From Arthrobacter sp. B2a2-09 (GTDB lineage: Bacteria > Actinomycetota > Actinomycetes > Actinomycetales > Micrococcaceae), in contig NZ_JAMXIC010000005.1 in assembly GCF_027587375.1 (NCBI RefSeq), positions 238,405 through 302,404 of the forward strand: DNA of 64,000 bases, in the 5' to 3' direction. The position numbers and the translations under genes were made by a program. Position 1 is the stretch's first letter. Every line of letters starts with the position of its first letter. Below the pieces are notes generated by a model. It had not been told where the DNA came from. It made no database searches and saw nothing but the letters and a program-made list of their open reading frames with translations. Of the stretch, positions 17,634 to 26,301 are shown in pieces.

Positions 17634-18494
17634 CTAGCCCGTATGTTTCACTCGCCGGACCCGCGTAATGATGGTTGGACAGGGCAGGGACCTGAGTACG
17701 GTATGGGCGGTTGATCCCAGGAGGAGGCGTTTGAAGCTGCCCTTTCCGCGGCTTCCCAGCACCAGCAATGTGGCGTTGGCGGCGGCGTCCGTGAGTGCTT
17801 CCGCCGGTTCGTTGTTGGACACCAGAACCTGATGGACAACCACGTCGGGGTAGTTTTCGGCCAGACCGGCGACGGTCTCGGCGAGGACGATTCGTTCTTC
17901 TTCCAATATGGCTTCGGCAAAGTTGGCCGTCGGCATGGCCCGCTGAATGAGCGGCGGCGCGAGGACGGCGTGGACCACTGCCAGTTCCTGGCTGTCCCTG
18001 TCCGCTTCGGCGGCCGCGAAGGTAACTGCTTGCGTTGATTCTTCGGAACCGTCAGCGCCGACCACGATGCCGCGGCGCCCCGTCATGTCCTGTTCCCCGA
18101 TTACTGCCACAGGGCACTGCGCGACGGCGGCGATCTGCAGCGCCCTGTCAGCCACGGGTCCTCCAGGCCAGTTGTGTCCGGTTCCGATGACAACCATCGA
18201 GGCTCCTTTCGAGTGTTTCCTGAGTGCCTGCCCGGGGCTACCGGAGAACAGCAGGGTCTTCACCTGGACCGAAGGCTCCAATTCGCCTGCATATGCTGCG
18301 GTTTTGCCGAGCAGCTCGTTTGCTGCGGCTCTGACCACCTCGCTGGAACCGACTGATTCGTCGAGCCAACGGGTGTCGACCGCGTGAACGAGCAGCACCG
18401 GGAGTTTCCGTCGTGCCGCCCGGTCCATTGCCCAAGCCAACGCGGCCCGGCTCGCGTTGGTGTCAACGACGCCGACAACGATTGGATTTTTCAT
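17634..18494 (-). CDS. Tandem-domain universal stress protein
   Basis: The start at ATG 18494 follows GGAGG by about a dozen bases; ATGs at 18512 and 18551 are alternatives. The 286-residue protein contains two UspA domains. The first begins IVVGVVDTNASRAALAWAMDRA and ends MVVIGTGHNWPGG. The second begins GIVVGADGSEESTQAV and has the ATP-binding pattern LLVLGSRGKGSFKRLLLGST. It is very similar to the protein at 44478-45341, including the RVRRVK tail, so the two are paralogues. Two DosR-like boxes lie upstream. Such USPs are typical members of hypoxia and dormancy regulons. Confidence 0.9.
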   Translation of the reverse strand: MKNPIVVGVVDTNASRAALAWAMDRAARRKLPVLLVHAVDTRWLDESVGSSEVVRAAANELLGKTAAYAGELEPSVQVKTLLFSGSPGQALRKHSKGASMVVIGTGHNWPGGPVADRALQIAAVAQCPVAVIGEQDMTGRRGIVVGADGSEESTQAVTFAAAEADRDSQELAVVHAVLAPPLIQRAMPTANFAEAILEEERIVLAETVAGLAENYPDVVVHQVLVSNNEPAEALTDAAANATLLVLGSRGKGSFKRLLLGSTAHTVLRSLPCPTIITRVRRVKHTG

Positions 18495-18578
18495 GACTTT
18501 GTCCGCCTCCATGAATCCTGGCTCCCTCTCTCCGGGGGCTGTGCGCACCATTTTCTGCTCGTTTGCCCCAGCTCGGCA

Positions 18579-18592
18579 GTGCCGGAAGTCCC
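18579..18592. promoter_or_regulatory. DosR-like box for universal stress gene
   Basis: On the gene strand this is GGGACTTCCGGCAC, with the canonical GGGACT half-site and one mismatch in the other arm. It lies 85 bases before the start codon, close to the 87 seen at 41555 and 44378. Confidence 0.55.
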
Positions 18593-18628
18593 GCAGGCGA
18601 CCCGTGCCTGCGGGGCGTCATCCGAGGC

Positions 18629-18642
18629 GGGGCTTTGTGCCC
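18629..18642. promoter_or_regulatory. Second DosR-like box for universal stress gene
   Basis: On the gene strand it reads GGGCACAAAGCCCC, nearly the same as the site at 38865 (GGGCACAAAGACCC). Paired boxes are common at DosR promoters. Confidence 0.5.
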
Positions 18643-18706
18643 TGTTCTGACAGCCCGGACTGCGTCTAGCATGCCAGTGTCGAATAGTCTGCATCGAAGG
18701 GCTTGA

Positions 18707-19180
18707 ATGATGTCCAGCTATCAGCCTCAGAATCTTCCCCCGGGTGGAGTCCCGCTTGAGCTTCCTTACTATGGAGCCCCGCCGATCGAAGCCGTCAAAC
18801 GATTCTGGAAGAACTACGCCGTCTTCCACGGGCGGGCTAGCCGCAGTGAGTATTGGTGGTGGTTCCTCGCCTCAGCCATCGTCTCAGGGGTGATCAATGC
18901 GGCCGGTGCGACAGGGAACGGCAACACCAGCACCTCGACGGCCCTTGGCGGCCTGTGGTTTCTGGCGACGGTTGTACCTTCGCTCGCCTTGGCTGCGCGG
19001 CGCCTGCACGACGCGAATCTCAGTGCGCTCTTCTTGTTGCTGGCCTTGATCCCGGTGCTCGGATGGATCGCGCTACTCGTGTTTGTGCTCCTGCCGGCCA
19101 ATCCCAGGGGCCAACGCTTCGACCGACTGGTGCAGGCATATCCGCCGAACCCGCCGCAGCCGTATCCGCCCCAGGCCTGA
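18707..19180 (+). CDS. DUF805-family membrane protein
   Basis: The 157-residue protein has a proline-rich N-terminus, then the DUF805 signature: AVKRFWKNYAVFHGRASRSEYWWWFL near residue 26, spans around 50-65 and 80-95, and the conserved ALAARRLHDANLSALFLLL followed by LPANPRGQRFD. It is a cytoplasmic membrane protein of unknown function. The start may be 18707 or the next ATG at 18710. It lies divergent from the universal stress gene and directly before a flavodoxin-domain gene. Confidence 0.88.
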   Translation: MMSSYQPQNLPPGGVPLELPYYGAPPIEAVKRFWKNYAVFHGRASRSEYWWWFLASAIVSGVINAAGATGNGNTSTSTALGGLWFLATVVPSLALAARRLHDANLSALFLLLALIPVLGWIALLVFVLLPANPRGQRFDRLVQAYPPNPPQPYPPQA

Positions 19181-19207
19181 GGCTCGGGCTATGTCAACGG
19201 ATCGATC

Positions 19208-19756
19208 ATGAAAAGGATCTTCATCACCTACGGCACGTCCGAAGGCCAGTCTGCGAAGATCGCGAACTTCATCGCCGACGTGCTGCGCGAACACGGCCAC
19301 GATGCCACTGTGCTTGACGTGAATGAAGCGGGGAACAGGATTCCCGGCGGGTGCGACGGCGTCATCGTCGGTTCGTCCGTCCACGTGGGCAAGCACGACA
19401 AGCATGTGGTGGACTTCGTCCGCAAGAACCAGGATGTTCTCTCACGGACGCCGTCTGCGTTTTTCTCGGTCAGCCTCGCCGCCCATGGCGATCCGGCGGA
19501 GGCGGGGAAGTACATCCAACAGTTCGAAGACGAGACGGCGTGGCGGCCCGACAAGGTCGCACTGTTCGAGGGTGCGCTTGCCTACACGCAGTATGGCTTC
19601 ATCAAACGGCACTTGATGAAGAGGATCGCGGACAGCAAGCCCGGCAACCTGGGCACGGACATGTCCCGTGACTATGTCTATACCGAGTGGGACGGCGTGA
19701 GGCGGTTCGCGGAAGACTTCGCAGCCGGATTTCCTGAAGCAGGGCCGATGCGCTGA
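19208..19756 (+). CDS. Flavodoxin-domain protein (HemG-like, Flavodoxin_5)
   Basis: The 182-residue protein starts with the FMN phosphate loop ITYGTSEGQSAKIA. It continues with GVIVGSSVHVGKHDKHVVDFVRKN and FFSVSLAAHGDP, the pattern of menaquinone-dependent protoporphyrinogen oxidase HemG and related flavodoxins. A role in redox or heme metabolism under low oxygen would suit the island, but the substrate is unproven. It lies 27 bases after the DUF805 gene and may be cotranscribed. A paralogous, more divergent protein is encoded at 48066-48653. Confidence 0.82.
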   Translation: MKRIFITYGTSEGQSAKIANFIADVLREHGHDATVLDVNEAGNRIPGGCDGVIVGSSVHVGKHDKHVVDFVRKNQDVLSRTPSAFFSVSLAAHGDPAEAGKYIQQFEDETAWRPDKVALFEGALAYTQYGFIKRHLMKRIADSKPGNLGTDMSRDYVYTEWDGVRRFAEDFAAGFPEAGPMR

Positions 19757-19766
19757 ACCGGAGCAT

Positions 19767-20237
19767 TCATGCTTTGAATCGCGTGTGTTCCCACTCATCC
19801 AGTAGCCCCGGCAGCCGGGTCATGAGGAACCGGTAGAAGGCGCCCATCTCGTTCACCCGTGCCTGCGCCGCCGACCCCTCCTGAAGGCTGGAAGCAGTGG
19901 AGTCGGCGAGGTCCGCGAGGCGGTTGTAGACGGGGTTTTGCCGGAGGGAGGCGACGTACCACGCGTTGTCGGGGAGGGCGTAGCGGTCGCGCCGGCTGCC
20001 GGGCTGCGAGACCCGGTGCACGAAGCCGACGGTCTGCAGGTACCGCACGGCGCCGGAGACGGCGGCCGCGCTCGCGCCCAGTATCTCGGAGAGCTCGGCC
20101 GCGGTCAGCGAGCCGTCGTCGGAAACCACGAGGGCCATGAGGGCACGGGCCGGCATCTTGGGGAAGCCCGCAGCGGTGAGGACAGCCGCGGATGTCTCGG
20201 CGGTGTCGGGCATACGCTTGCTCGCGGGATCTGTCAC
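19767..20237 (-). CDS. MarR/GbsR-type regulator of the adjacent exporter
   Basis: The 156-residue protein has a winged helix: LTAAELSEILGASAAAVSGAVRYLQTVGFVHRV followed by the wing QPGSRRDRYALPDNAW. The last helices (NPVYNRLADLADSTASSL) form the dimer part. Its first codon overlaps the permease stop by four bases (ATGA), so it is the last gene of an operon of ATPase, permease and regulator. In similar actinobacterial loci such regulators control the tetronasin-type ABC exporter beside them. Confidence 0.85.
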   Translation of the reverse strand: MTDPASKRMPDTAETSAAVLTAAGFPKMPARALMALVVSDDGSLTAAELSEILGASAAAVSGAVRYLQTVGFVHRVSQPGSRRDRYALPDNAWYVASLRQNPVYNRLADLADSTASSLQEGSAAQARVNEMGAFYRFLMTRLPGLLDEWEHTRFKA

Positions 20238-21856
20238 GCTGTGCCCACCTCCCGGCGGCGCACGGCCGCGAGCGAGAATGCCGTGATGACCGCGGCAATG
20301 CCGAGCATCCAGAAGCCGCCGCTCCAGTCGGTCCCGATACTGGTGGTGACGGGGCTGTGGGTAAACGGCGAAAGGTCCCGGAGCGTCTGGTCAAGGCCGA
20401 GCATGCCGCCGTAGATCCCGAGTACGACGCCGATGCCCAGGAGCGCCCACCCGGCAGGGATCGTGGCCCGGGGCCAGACGACGAACACTGCGGCGGGCAG
20501 TGCAAGGTAAATGAGTGCTGCGGGGAGCTGGTCGACGGCGGTTTGCCAGACATCGCCGACTGCGCTTGAGGTGTCTCCGGAGGCGACCAGGGAGACCCAG
20601 GCCCCGAGGGCGGTGAACGCCATGACAAGCACCACCGAGACGGCACCGAGTCCAAGGAAGCTGCCTAGCCAGCGTATCCGGCCCACCGACTGGGACACCA
20701 CGGGCTCGGCGGTTCCAGCCACCTCCTCCTGGCGCAGGCGCAGGACGGCCTGGAGACCGCACGCCGCGGCAAGTATTCCGGCTACCTCGAACAGTGCCGC
20801 GACGAGAAGCTGGGTCATTGAAGTGCCCTGTGCCTCGATCATGCCGCGGAGCACGGCCGTGATTTGGGGGTTGGAGGTGATCGAGGACTGGATTGCGGAC
20901 CCGAGCGAGCCCGTGAGGAGGCCCGTTGCGAGGCCGCCGATGCACCAGCCGATGATCGCGCCCTGCTGTAGGCGCAGCGCGAGCGAGAAGCTCCCGCGCA
21001 GCCAGGGCCGGGCGTCGGCGCGTCCGGATCGCCCGGCGAGTACGCTCGCGCCGACGTCCCGGCGCGCCATGATCGCCACGACGACGGCGGTGCACACCGC
21101 CCAGAGTGCGAGGGGAAGGAGCAACGGCCACCATCGGTTGCCCGTGTAGGCGAAGGTCTGCTGGCCCCAGCCGATGGGGGAGATCCAGCTCGGCCATGCG
21201 GCCGTCATGGTCGTCCCGTCGGGACTGACTTGTCCGGTCGCGTCGCCGAAACCGCGCAGCAGGTACGCGAGCATCACGAGCGCCGACGAGATGCCGTTGG
21301 CCCCCCGCGATGTGCTGAAGAACTCGGAGGCCAACAGGCCCACGCCGAGGAAGGCGAAGCCCACGGCACCCGTCGCGAAGCCAGCCACGAGCGAGCCGGC
21401 CGGGTCAAGCCCTCCTGCCATGAAGCCGAGTGCCGTCGCGATGGCCACGAGTAAGTTGGCCACGGCGCCGTGAAGGACAGTGGCGCCGAGCGGGGCCCAT
21501 CGCCCGGCGGCCGTCGCGGAAATGAGCTCGGCCCGGCCCGATTCCTCTTCCGCCCGTGTGTGTCGGACGGCCATGAACGTATTCATAAGTCCGGCAAGGA
21601 CGCCCAGGAATGCGAAGATTTCGAAGAACGTGAACGAATCGAGCGCCGGACCGCGTGGGAGGCCGCGCAGGACGAGGATCGCGGGTGCCGCGGTCGCGAG
21701 CTGAAGCACCTGCGCGCGCGTCGCGTCGTCGCCGAAGGTCTTCGCTATGGCTGCGACGGCGAACAGTGCGAGCACTCCGATCGAGAGGACCCAAACAATC
21801 ACCTGCCAGCGGTCCCGGCGCAACCGCTGCCGGTAAAGGATCAACAGTGCGCCCAT
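20234..21856 (-). CDS. ABC exporter permease (TnrB3/ABC-2 like)
   Basis: ATG 21856 begins one base after the ATPase stop. The 540-residue protein (MGALLILYRQRLRRDRWQVIVWVL) has about twelve hydrophobic spans in two halves, each opening with a positively charged cytoplasmic segment (second half near residue 285, ARPWLRGSFSLALRLQQGAIIGW). This duplicated ABC-2 architecture matches the tetronasin-resistance permeases of actinobacteria. It should export a hydrophobic drug or antibiotic with the ATPase next door. It lies inside the dormancy island but has no DosR-like box of its own. Confidence 0.87.
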   Translation of the reverse strand: MGALLILYRQRLRRDRWQVIVWVLSIGVLALFAVAAIAKTFGDDATRAQVLQLATAAPAILVLRGLPRGPALDSFTFFEIFAFLGVLAGLMNTFMAVRHTRAEEESGRAELISATAAGRWAPLGATVLHGAVANLLVAIATALGFMAGGLDPAGSLVAGFATGAVGFAFLGVGLLASEFFSTSRGANGISSALVMLAYLLRGFGDATGQVSPDGTTMTAAWPSWISPIGWGQQTFAYTGNRWWPLLLPLALWAVCTAVVVAIMARRDVGASVLAGRSGRADARPWLRGSFSLALRLQQGAIIGWCIGGLATGLLTGSLGSAIQSSITSNPQITAVLRGMIEAQGTSMTQLLVAALFEVAGILAAACGLQAVLRLRQEEVAGTAEPVVSQSVGRIRWLGSFLGLGAVSVVLVMAFTALGAWVSLVASGDTSSAVGDVWQTAVDQLPAALIYLALPAAVFVVWPRATIPAGWALLGIGVVLGIYGGMLGLDQTLRDLSPFTHSPVTTSIGTDWSGGFWMLGIAAVITAFSLAAVRRREVGTA

Positions 21857-21857
21857 C

Positions 21858-22844
21858 TCAGGCTCCCGCCGCGGCGCGGTGGCGCCGATGGTGGGTGCCG
21901 CCGTCGTCCGCTGCCTGCGGGGCAGGCGAAGCGACCGTGTCGCCGTAGTGGCGCAGGAAGAGCTCTTCGAGCGACGGCGGCGCGACCAGCAGGCCTTTGA
22001 CCCCGAGGCTGCCGAGGAGTGGCAGGACCTCGTGGACGCGATCGGAATCGGCGCCGAACTTGACGCGCCCGTCCGCCATGGTGAGGTCGTGGACCTGCGA
22101 CAGCGTGTCCAGTGCGTGGGTGTCCACACTGTCCTGGGCGAACGAGATCTCCGTGCGGGTGAGGTGGCGCAGTGCGTCGAGCGTGCCGCCGTCAACGATC
22201 CGGCCGGCGCGGATGATGCTCACGCGGTCGGCGAGCTGCTCGACTTCGGAGAGGATATGGCTTGAGAGCAGGACTGTGGCGCCGTTTTCGTGCACGATCC
22301 GCCTGATCTCGCGCGTGAAGACGGCCTCCATAAGCGGGTCAAGGCCGCTCGTGGGCTCGTCGAGGAGATACAGCTCGGCGTCCATGACGAGGGCGGAGAT
22401 GAGCGCGACTTTCTGGCGGTTTCCCTTCGAGTAGGCGCGGCCCTTCTTGCTCGGGTCGAAGTCGAAGAGTTCGCAGAGGTGATGCTTGCGCTCCTTGTAG
22501 GTGGCTTGGTCTACAGCGCCGTCTCGGAGGCGGGAGAGGAGGTCGATGGCCTCGCCGCCCGAGAGGTTGGGCCAGAGGCTCACGTCTCCCGGGATGCTCG
22601 CGAGGCGCCGGTGGAGTTCGACGGCGTCTGCCCACGGATGCATGCCCAGGACCCTTGCGCTGCCCGACGACGGCCGGGCCAGCCCGAGCAGGATGCGCAG
22701 CGTGGTGGTCTTCCCCGCGCCGTTCGGCCCGAGGAAGCCGTGGATCTCGCCCTTGTGGACCTCAAGATCGAGGCCGTCGAGCGCTTTGACGCGCCCGAAG
22801 TTCTTGTGCAAATCGACAGTCTGGATGATGGTGTCCATGACCAC
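21858..22844 (-). CDS. ABC exporter ATP-binding protein
   Basis: The start is ATG 22844 or 22838 (MDTIIQTVDLHKNFG). The 328-residue protein contains Walker A GPNGAGKTTT, the signature segment YSKGNRQKVALISAL, Walker B LYLLDEPTSGLDPL and the switch His in LLSSHILSE. The signature is KGNRQ instead of SGGQ, as in DrrA and TnrB2-type drug exporters. A C-terminal domain of about 110 residues follows and ends in a His- and Ala-rich tail. It pairs with the permease immediately downstream. Confidence 0.9.
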   Translation of the reverse strand: MVMDTIIQTVDLHKNFGRVKALDGLDLEVHKGEIHGFLGPNGAGKTTTLRILLGLARPSSGSARVLGMHPWADAVELHRRLASIPGDVSLWPNLSGGEAIDLLSRLRDGAVDQATYKERKHHLCELFDFDPSKKGRAYSKGNRQKVALISALVMDAELYLLDEPTSGLDPLMEAVFTREIRRIVHENGATVLLSSHILSEVEQLADRVSIIRAGRIVDGGTLDALRHLTRTEISFAQDSVDTHALDTLSQVHDLTMADGRVKFGADSDRVHEVLPLLGSLGVKGLLVAPPSLEELFLRHYGDTVASPAPQAADDGGTHHRRHRAAAGA

Positions 22845-22917
22845 AAAGGTACGCAGTTTTCACAAAGTTTTGAATGACCGAAAGGCCCTTGTATTCCAGT
22901 GCGGTTCGTGCGTACGA

Positions 22918-23871
22918 CTAGCGGTGCTTGTAGTAGTCCCGCCAGATCAGCCGGTGCACAGGTATACGGCGGGGCAACGATCTGAGTCCGGGTATGAACG
23001 GCACCAGGGTCAGGAGGAGTGTCAGGATCACCATGGAAAACACGACGAGGACATCTGCGTTTGTCGATGATTTGAAGGGTTCCACTTGGTAGAGGGCGGA
23101 GAAGAGCCACAGCCACGACTGGCCGGGGTAGTTCCCGGTTTCATTCATCATTCCCCACTGGTCTCCCGTCAGATGCTGGGCGTCGGCGAGGCCGGGGAAG
23201 TAGCTGCCGTCGCCAAGGAACAGGATGCTGGCTTTGTAATCGGTGTTGTAGAACGAACCTCTTGCGCTCAGCACCGGATCAAGGGTCCCTTGCTGCGCCA
23301 TGGCCAGAAGGGCTCCGGTGAGGATCGGTACCGGACCGTAGTCGCCGGGCGGAACCTTCGCCGAGTCGTTGTCCGGGGCTTTGCTGAGTGCGTCCCCGTA
23401 CGCGGCAGTCCAGGAAGCGTGTTGGGCGTCGCTTGCCTTCGTCCATTCGTCGATCGCCGCGGGCGGGGTCGGAAGAGTTTGGAGCGGGCCGATGACGAAG
23501 TCGTTGGCGGTGTCGATCGGAAGCCTTACACCGGAAAGAGTCTGCAGGTCGATCGGGCCGAGCTTTTGGGTGGCATCGGCCGTCGAATTGTAGGGTGGCC
23601 CATACCCTGCCGTGCCGCTGGTGCCGCCGAGTTCCGCGGTGGCCGTTGCCACGAAGTCCGCTGGCTGGGCTACTGCCCACGATTTGAGGGTCACACTGGG
23701 GTCGTCCGGGGAGCTGAAAACCGCAGAGAGCCCCAGGACAAGCAGAGCAACGACAACCAGTCCAACAGCAAGTTCCTTGAATAGATCGTATTCGCGCGTC
23801 GTACCTGGCCATGGCCTGCTGGCGATGTCGTTCCGTGCACGCCACGAGACTGATACCGGTGCCTTTGTCAT
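22918..23871 (-). CDS. Membrane partner of cytochrome b, extracytoplasmic domain protein
   Basis: The 317-residue protein has one N-terminal span (near residues 32-52, ELAVGLVVVALLVLGLSAVF), a large outside domain of about 200 residues containing the polar GYGPPYNSTADATQKLGPIDLQ, then a C-terminal span (VLVVFSMVILTLLLTLVPF) and a basic tail (RRIPVHRLIWRDYYKHR). The C-terminal part resembles the transmembrane end of cytochrome b/b6 complexes, but I see no heme or iron-sulfur motif. It overlaps the cytochrome b gene by four bases (ATGA), so the two proteins probably form one complex. Confidence 0.72.
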   Translation of the reverse strand: MTKAPVSVSWRARNDIASRPWPGTTREYDLFKELAVGLVVVALLVLGLSAVFSSPDDPSVTLKSWAVAQPADFVATATAELGGTSGTAGYGPPYNSTADATQKLGPIDLQTLSGVRLPIDTANDFVIGPLQTLPTPPAAIDEWTKASDAQHASWTAAYGDALSKAPDNDSAKVPPGDYGPVPILTGALLAMAQQGTLDPVLSARGSFYNTDYKASILFLGDGSYFPGLADAQHLTGDQWGMMNETGNYPGQSWLWLFSALYQVEPFKSSTNADVLVVFSMVILTLLLTLVPFIPGLRSLPRRIPVHRLIWRDYYKHR

Positions 23872-24575
23872 TTCATGTCCTTGTCGTCGACGGCCGGATT
23901 TGGTGCCGCCGACCGCAGCTGGGCGTCAGATTCCGCAGCCTCCAACGGGGGCACCACGCCGTGCATCCGCACGAGAACAACGTGGAGGGCGACGACGACG
24001 GCGACGGCCAGCGGAAGGAGTGTGATGTGCCACATGAGTATCTGGCCCAGATCGGCGACGTTGAACCATGCACCCACACCCACGGCGTTGAGGGCGTCTT
24101 TGGCTTGGAAGGCGATCCACTGCGAGTCGAAGTTTGTTTGAAGCAGGTATCCGGTAAAGGCGGTGACAATTGAGACGACGAACGCGAGCATCCCCGTGAT
24201 CCAGGTCAGCACGCGCCCGCCCCGCCAGGCGGCCATCCAGAATTTGCCCCAGAGGTGGATCACCATGAACATGAAGAACAGCTCAACGCTCCACAAATGG
24301 GTGCTGTTGATGAAACGGCCAAAGGCTGAGACATGGAACCAGGTGGGACCGTTCAACGCCAGTACGGCACCGGAACCGAGGATATAGACAAACGCGGCAA
24401 CGGCGCCCATGCCGAAGACATAAATCCAGGACGACACGTAGCTCGGCTGGCCTTCGGGAAGCAGCTTATCCGGCGGCAACCGGCGCAAGGCCCAGCCCCG
24501 GGCTTTTCCCGTCCACGTGGAGAAGCGAGGTTCGCCGTCGTTGGCAGTCGAAACAGGGCCGCGCCCGGCGGTCAT
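23868..24575 (-). CDS. Cytochrome b/b6 N-terminal domain protein
   Basis: The 235-residue protein has four spans. Two histidine pairs match the bis-heme b pattern: HLWSVELFFMFMVIH (spacing of 13 residues) and HITLLPLAVAVVVALH (spacing of 14). WTGKARGWALRRL at the N-terminus and the GYLLQTNFDSQWIAFQA loop are also cytochrome b-like. The second half of a full cytochrome b is replaced by the separate membrane protein encoded downstream. No Rieske or cytochrome c1 gene is nearby, so it may be a quinol-reactive complex of a non-standard kind. It overlaps the small gene upstream by four bases. Confidence 0.85.
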   Translation of the reverse strand: MTAGRGPVSTANDGEPRFSTWTGKARGWALRRLPPDKLLPEGQPSYVSSWIYVFGMGAVAAFVYILGSGAVLALNGPTWFHVSAFGRFINSTHLWSVELFFMFMVIHLWGKFWMAAWRGGRVLTWITGMLAFVVSIVTAFTGYLLQTNFDSQWIAFQAKDALNAVGVGAWFNVADLGQILMWHITLLPLAVAVVVALHVVLVRMHGVVPPLEAAESDAQLRSAAPNPAVDDKDMK

Positions 24576-24739
24576 TTCCGGCTCCTTCGGCCTGGGAACG
24601 GAAGAACCAAAGCGAGAATGAATAGCACGACCATCGTGGCAATGACCACCAGATTGCCGAATTGGATCAGGAAGTCACCCCACTGGAAATAGGTTCCGGG
24701 ATCCGACATTCCGGCATCCGCTTGTTTTATTCCGAGCAT
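24572..24739 (-). CDS. Small single-span subunit of the cytochrome b operon
   Basis: This 55-residue gene starts at ATG 24739 after AAAGAGG and its stop overlaps the cytochrome b start (ATGA). The peptide has a soluble N-terminus (MLGIKQADAGMSDPGTYF), one span of about 25 residues rich in Val, Ile and Leu, and a basic end (PGRRSRK). Gene order and overlaps indicate a third subunit of the same membrane complex. I do not recognise the family. Confidence 0.68.
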   Translation of the reverse strand: MLGIKQADAGMSDPGTYFQWGDFLIQFGNLVVIATMVVLFILALVLPFPGRRSRK

Positions 24740-24822
24740 CACGGCCTCTTTCGGTGAAAGGCGAACCTTGGATGGGAAGCCTTCCTATGAGTGACGCTAC
24801 AAGCTTGCTGGCCAACAGACAC

Positions 24823-24836
24823 GGGTCCAAGGGCCC
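24823..24836. promoter_or_regulatory. DosR-like box between cytochrome b operon and PPOX gene
   Basis: GGGTCCAAGGGCCC fits GGGnCnnnnGnCCC exactly. It lies 84 bases before the minus-strand operon and 68 before the plus-strand PPOX gene, so it could control both. Confidence 0.62.
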
Positions 24837-24903
24837 TATTGGATGATGCCGCCCGCATGCATGCTGGAATGGCCTGGAATGCCGACCATCGAAAGGACCG
24901 ACC

Positions 24904-25347
24904 ATGTCACCGGATACCGCAAACCCCGTGGAAGTCCTGAACGAGGATGAATGCTGGAACATCCTTTTGGGTGCGACGTTGGGGCGGTTGGCACTGAGCA
25001 TCGCCAACGAACCCGAGATCTATCCGATCAACTTCGTCGCTCACGACGGACGACTTCTCCTTCGAACGAATCCCGGGGAGAAGCTATTTGCACTCACGAT
25101 TAACAACAGTGTCGCGTTCGAGACTGACGGCATAGGAAACGAATCCGTTTGGAGCGTCGTGGTGAAAGGCAAGGCACGGCAATTGGAGTCAGACGCCGAA
25201 ATTGAGGCGGCAGAGAGGATCCCGCGCCAACAACTGACCTCCGTCAAGAAGCGGGTGTTCGTCGAAATAGTCCCGACGTCCATCACCGGGAGGCGCATTC
25301 ACCGCGGGCCGGAAAACGACGAGCTGGCCCCTAGCGACTTGTACTGA
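24904..25347 (+). CDS. PPOX-fold flavin-nucleotide-binding protein
   Basis: The 147-residue protein has the pyridoxamine 5'-phosphate oxidase-like split barrel: LNEDECWNILLGATLGRLALSI, then IYPINFVAHDGRLLLRTNPGEKLFAL and VWSVVVKGKARQL, ending IVPTSITGRR. Such proteins bind FMN, F420 or heme and are abundant in dormancy regulons; the reaction is unknown. It is one of six paralogues in the window. A DosR-like box lies 68 bases upstream. Confidence 0.85.
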   Translation: MSPDTANPVEVLNEDECWNILLGATLGRLALSIANEPEIYPINFVAHDGRLLLRTNPGEKLFALTINNSVAFETDGIGNESVWSVVVKGKARQLESDAEIEAAERIPRQQLTSVKKRVFVEIVPTSITGRRIHRGPENDELAPSDLY

Positions 25348-25359
25348 ACAACATCTGCT

Positions 25360-26238
25360 TCAGTGCATGTCCGTGCCGTGCCCGCGCACTATAAGGATCG
25401 GGCAGGTGGCGTGATGCAGGACAGCGTGCGCGGTTGAACCGATGGTGCCCCGAACGAGTCCGTGTCCTTTGGTCCCGACGACGATGATGGAGGCATCTTG
25501 AGACTCCGCCAAAAGAGTGCCCGGGATTGACGTGCCGATCGGCGATCTTATGTGGAGATCGAGGCCCGGAATTGTTTCGTGGGCGCTCCGCGCCGCGGAG
25601 TCGAGAAGCGTCTGGACGCGGGGTTCTGCTTGGTCCTGCGTCGAAATGGCCGCGTCTTGGAGATGGCGTGGAATCCAGTGTTCCTTCCGGACGTGCACCA
25701 CTCGAAGGGGTGTCCCGGCCAACGTGGCCAGGTTGCAAGCATGCCGTAGCGGTAGTTCCCAATCGTCGAAGTCGACGCCGACTACAACCGGACCTTCAGG
25801 GTGTTCTCCCGCACGGATGACAGCGACGGGGCAATCGGCTGTTGCCGCGAGTTCCATGCTGACGGAGCCGATCAGCAGTCCCATGAAACCCCCTGCGCCC
25901 CTGGTGCCGACGACCAGCAATGCGGCGCCGGTAGAGACGGCCCTGAGGTTTTCGGCCGGCCACCCATAGAACAGCGTCGTTTTGACCGCCAATCCAGGAA
26001 TCGCGTCGTGGGCGAGTGCCACGCCCTCGGTCAGGATGTCCTCGGCCGCGCGTCGCAACCCGCTGCCTTCGACGCCCGGCACGGGACCGAGGTCGTGGGT
26101 GATTGCCGGCCACAGGGAGCTGTGGACCAGGTGAAGTCCGCAGTTCCGCTGAGCCGCCTGGCGGGCAGCCCAACGGATGGCTGGGACAGCTTCGGCGGAC
26201 CCGTCGTAGCCAACGATGATTTCTTCCGCGGTATCCAT
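25360..26238 (-). CDS. Tandem-domain universal stress protein
   Basis: The 292-residue protein has two UspA domains: IIVGYDGSAEAVPAIRWAARQA through LLVVGTRGAGGFMGLLIGSVS, and VVVGVDFDDWELPLRHACNLA through IIVVGTKGHGLVRGTIGSTA. Both keep the ATP-binding G-x2-G-x9-G-S/T pattern, so ATP binding is likely. It begins 64 bases after the PPOX gene on the same strand (26302-26745), so the pair forms an operon expected to be driven by the box at 26852. It converges with the PPOX gene upstream in the window, 12 bases apart. Confidence 0.9.
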   Translation of the reverse strand: MDTAEEIIVGYDGSAEAVPAIRWAARQAAQRNCGLHLVHSSLWPAITHDLGPVPGVEGSGLRRAAEDILTEGVALAHDAIPGLAVKTTLFYGWPAENLRAVSTGAALLVVGTRGAGGFMGLLIGSVSMELAATADCPVAVIRAGEHPEGPVVVGVDFDDWELPLRHACNLATLAGTPLRVVHVRKEHWIPRHLQDAAISTQDQAEPRVQTLLDSAARSAHETIPGLDLHIRSPIGTSIPGTLLAESQDASIIVVGTKGHGLVRGTIGSTAHAVLHHATCPILIVRGHGTDMH

Positions 26239-26301
26239 GGTCTCCTTGCCCGTGGGGGTGTTTGAAGGTGGAATGGCTCCGGGGCTTACTCCAGAGCGGG
26301 C

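Noticed and set aside
17331..17714. Overlapping frames between the repeat and the universal stress gene
   Set aside because: Frames on both strands are Arg/Pro-rich, lack family features and have no ribosome sites.
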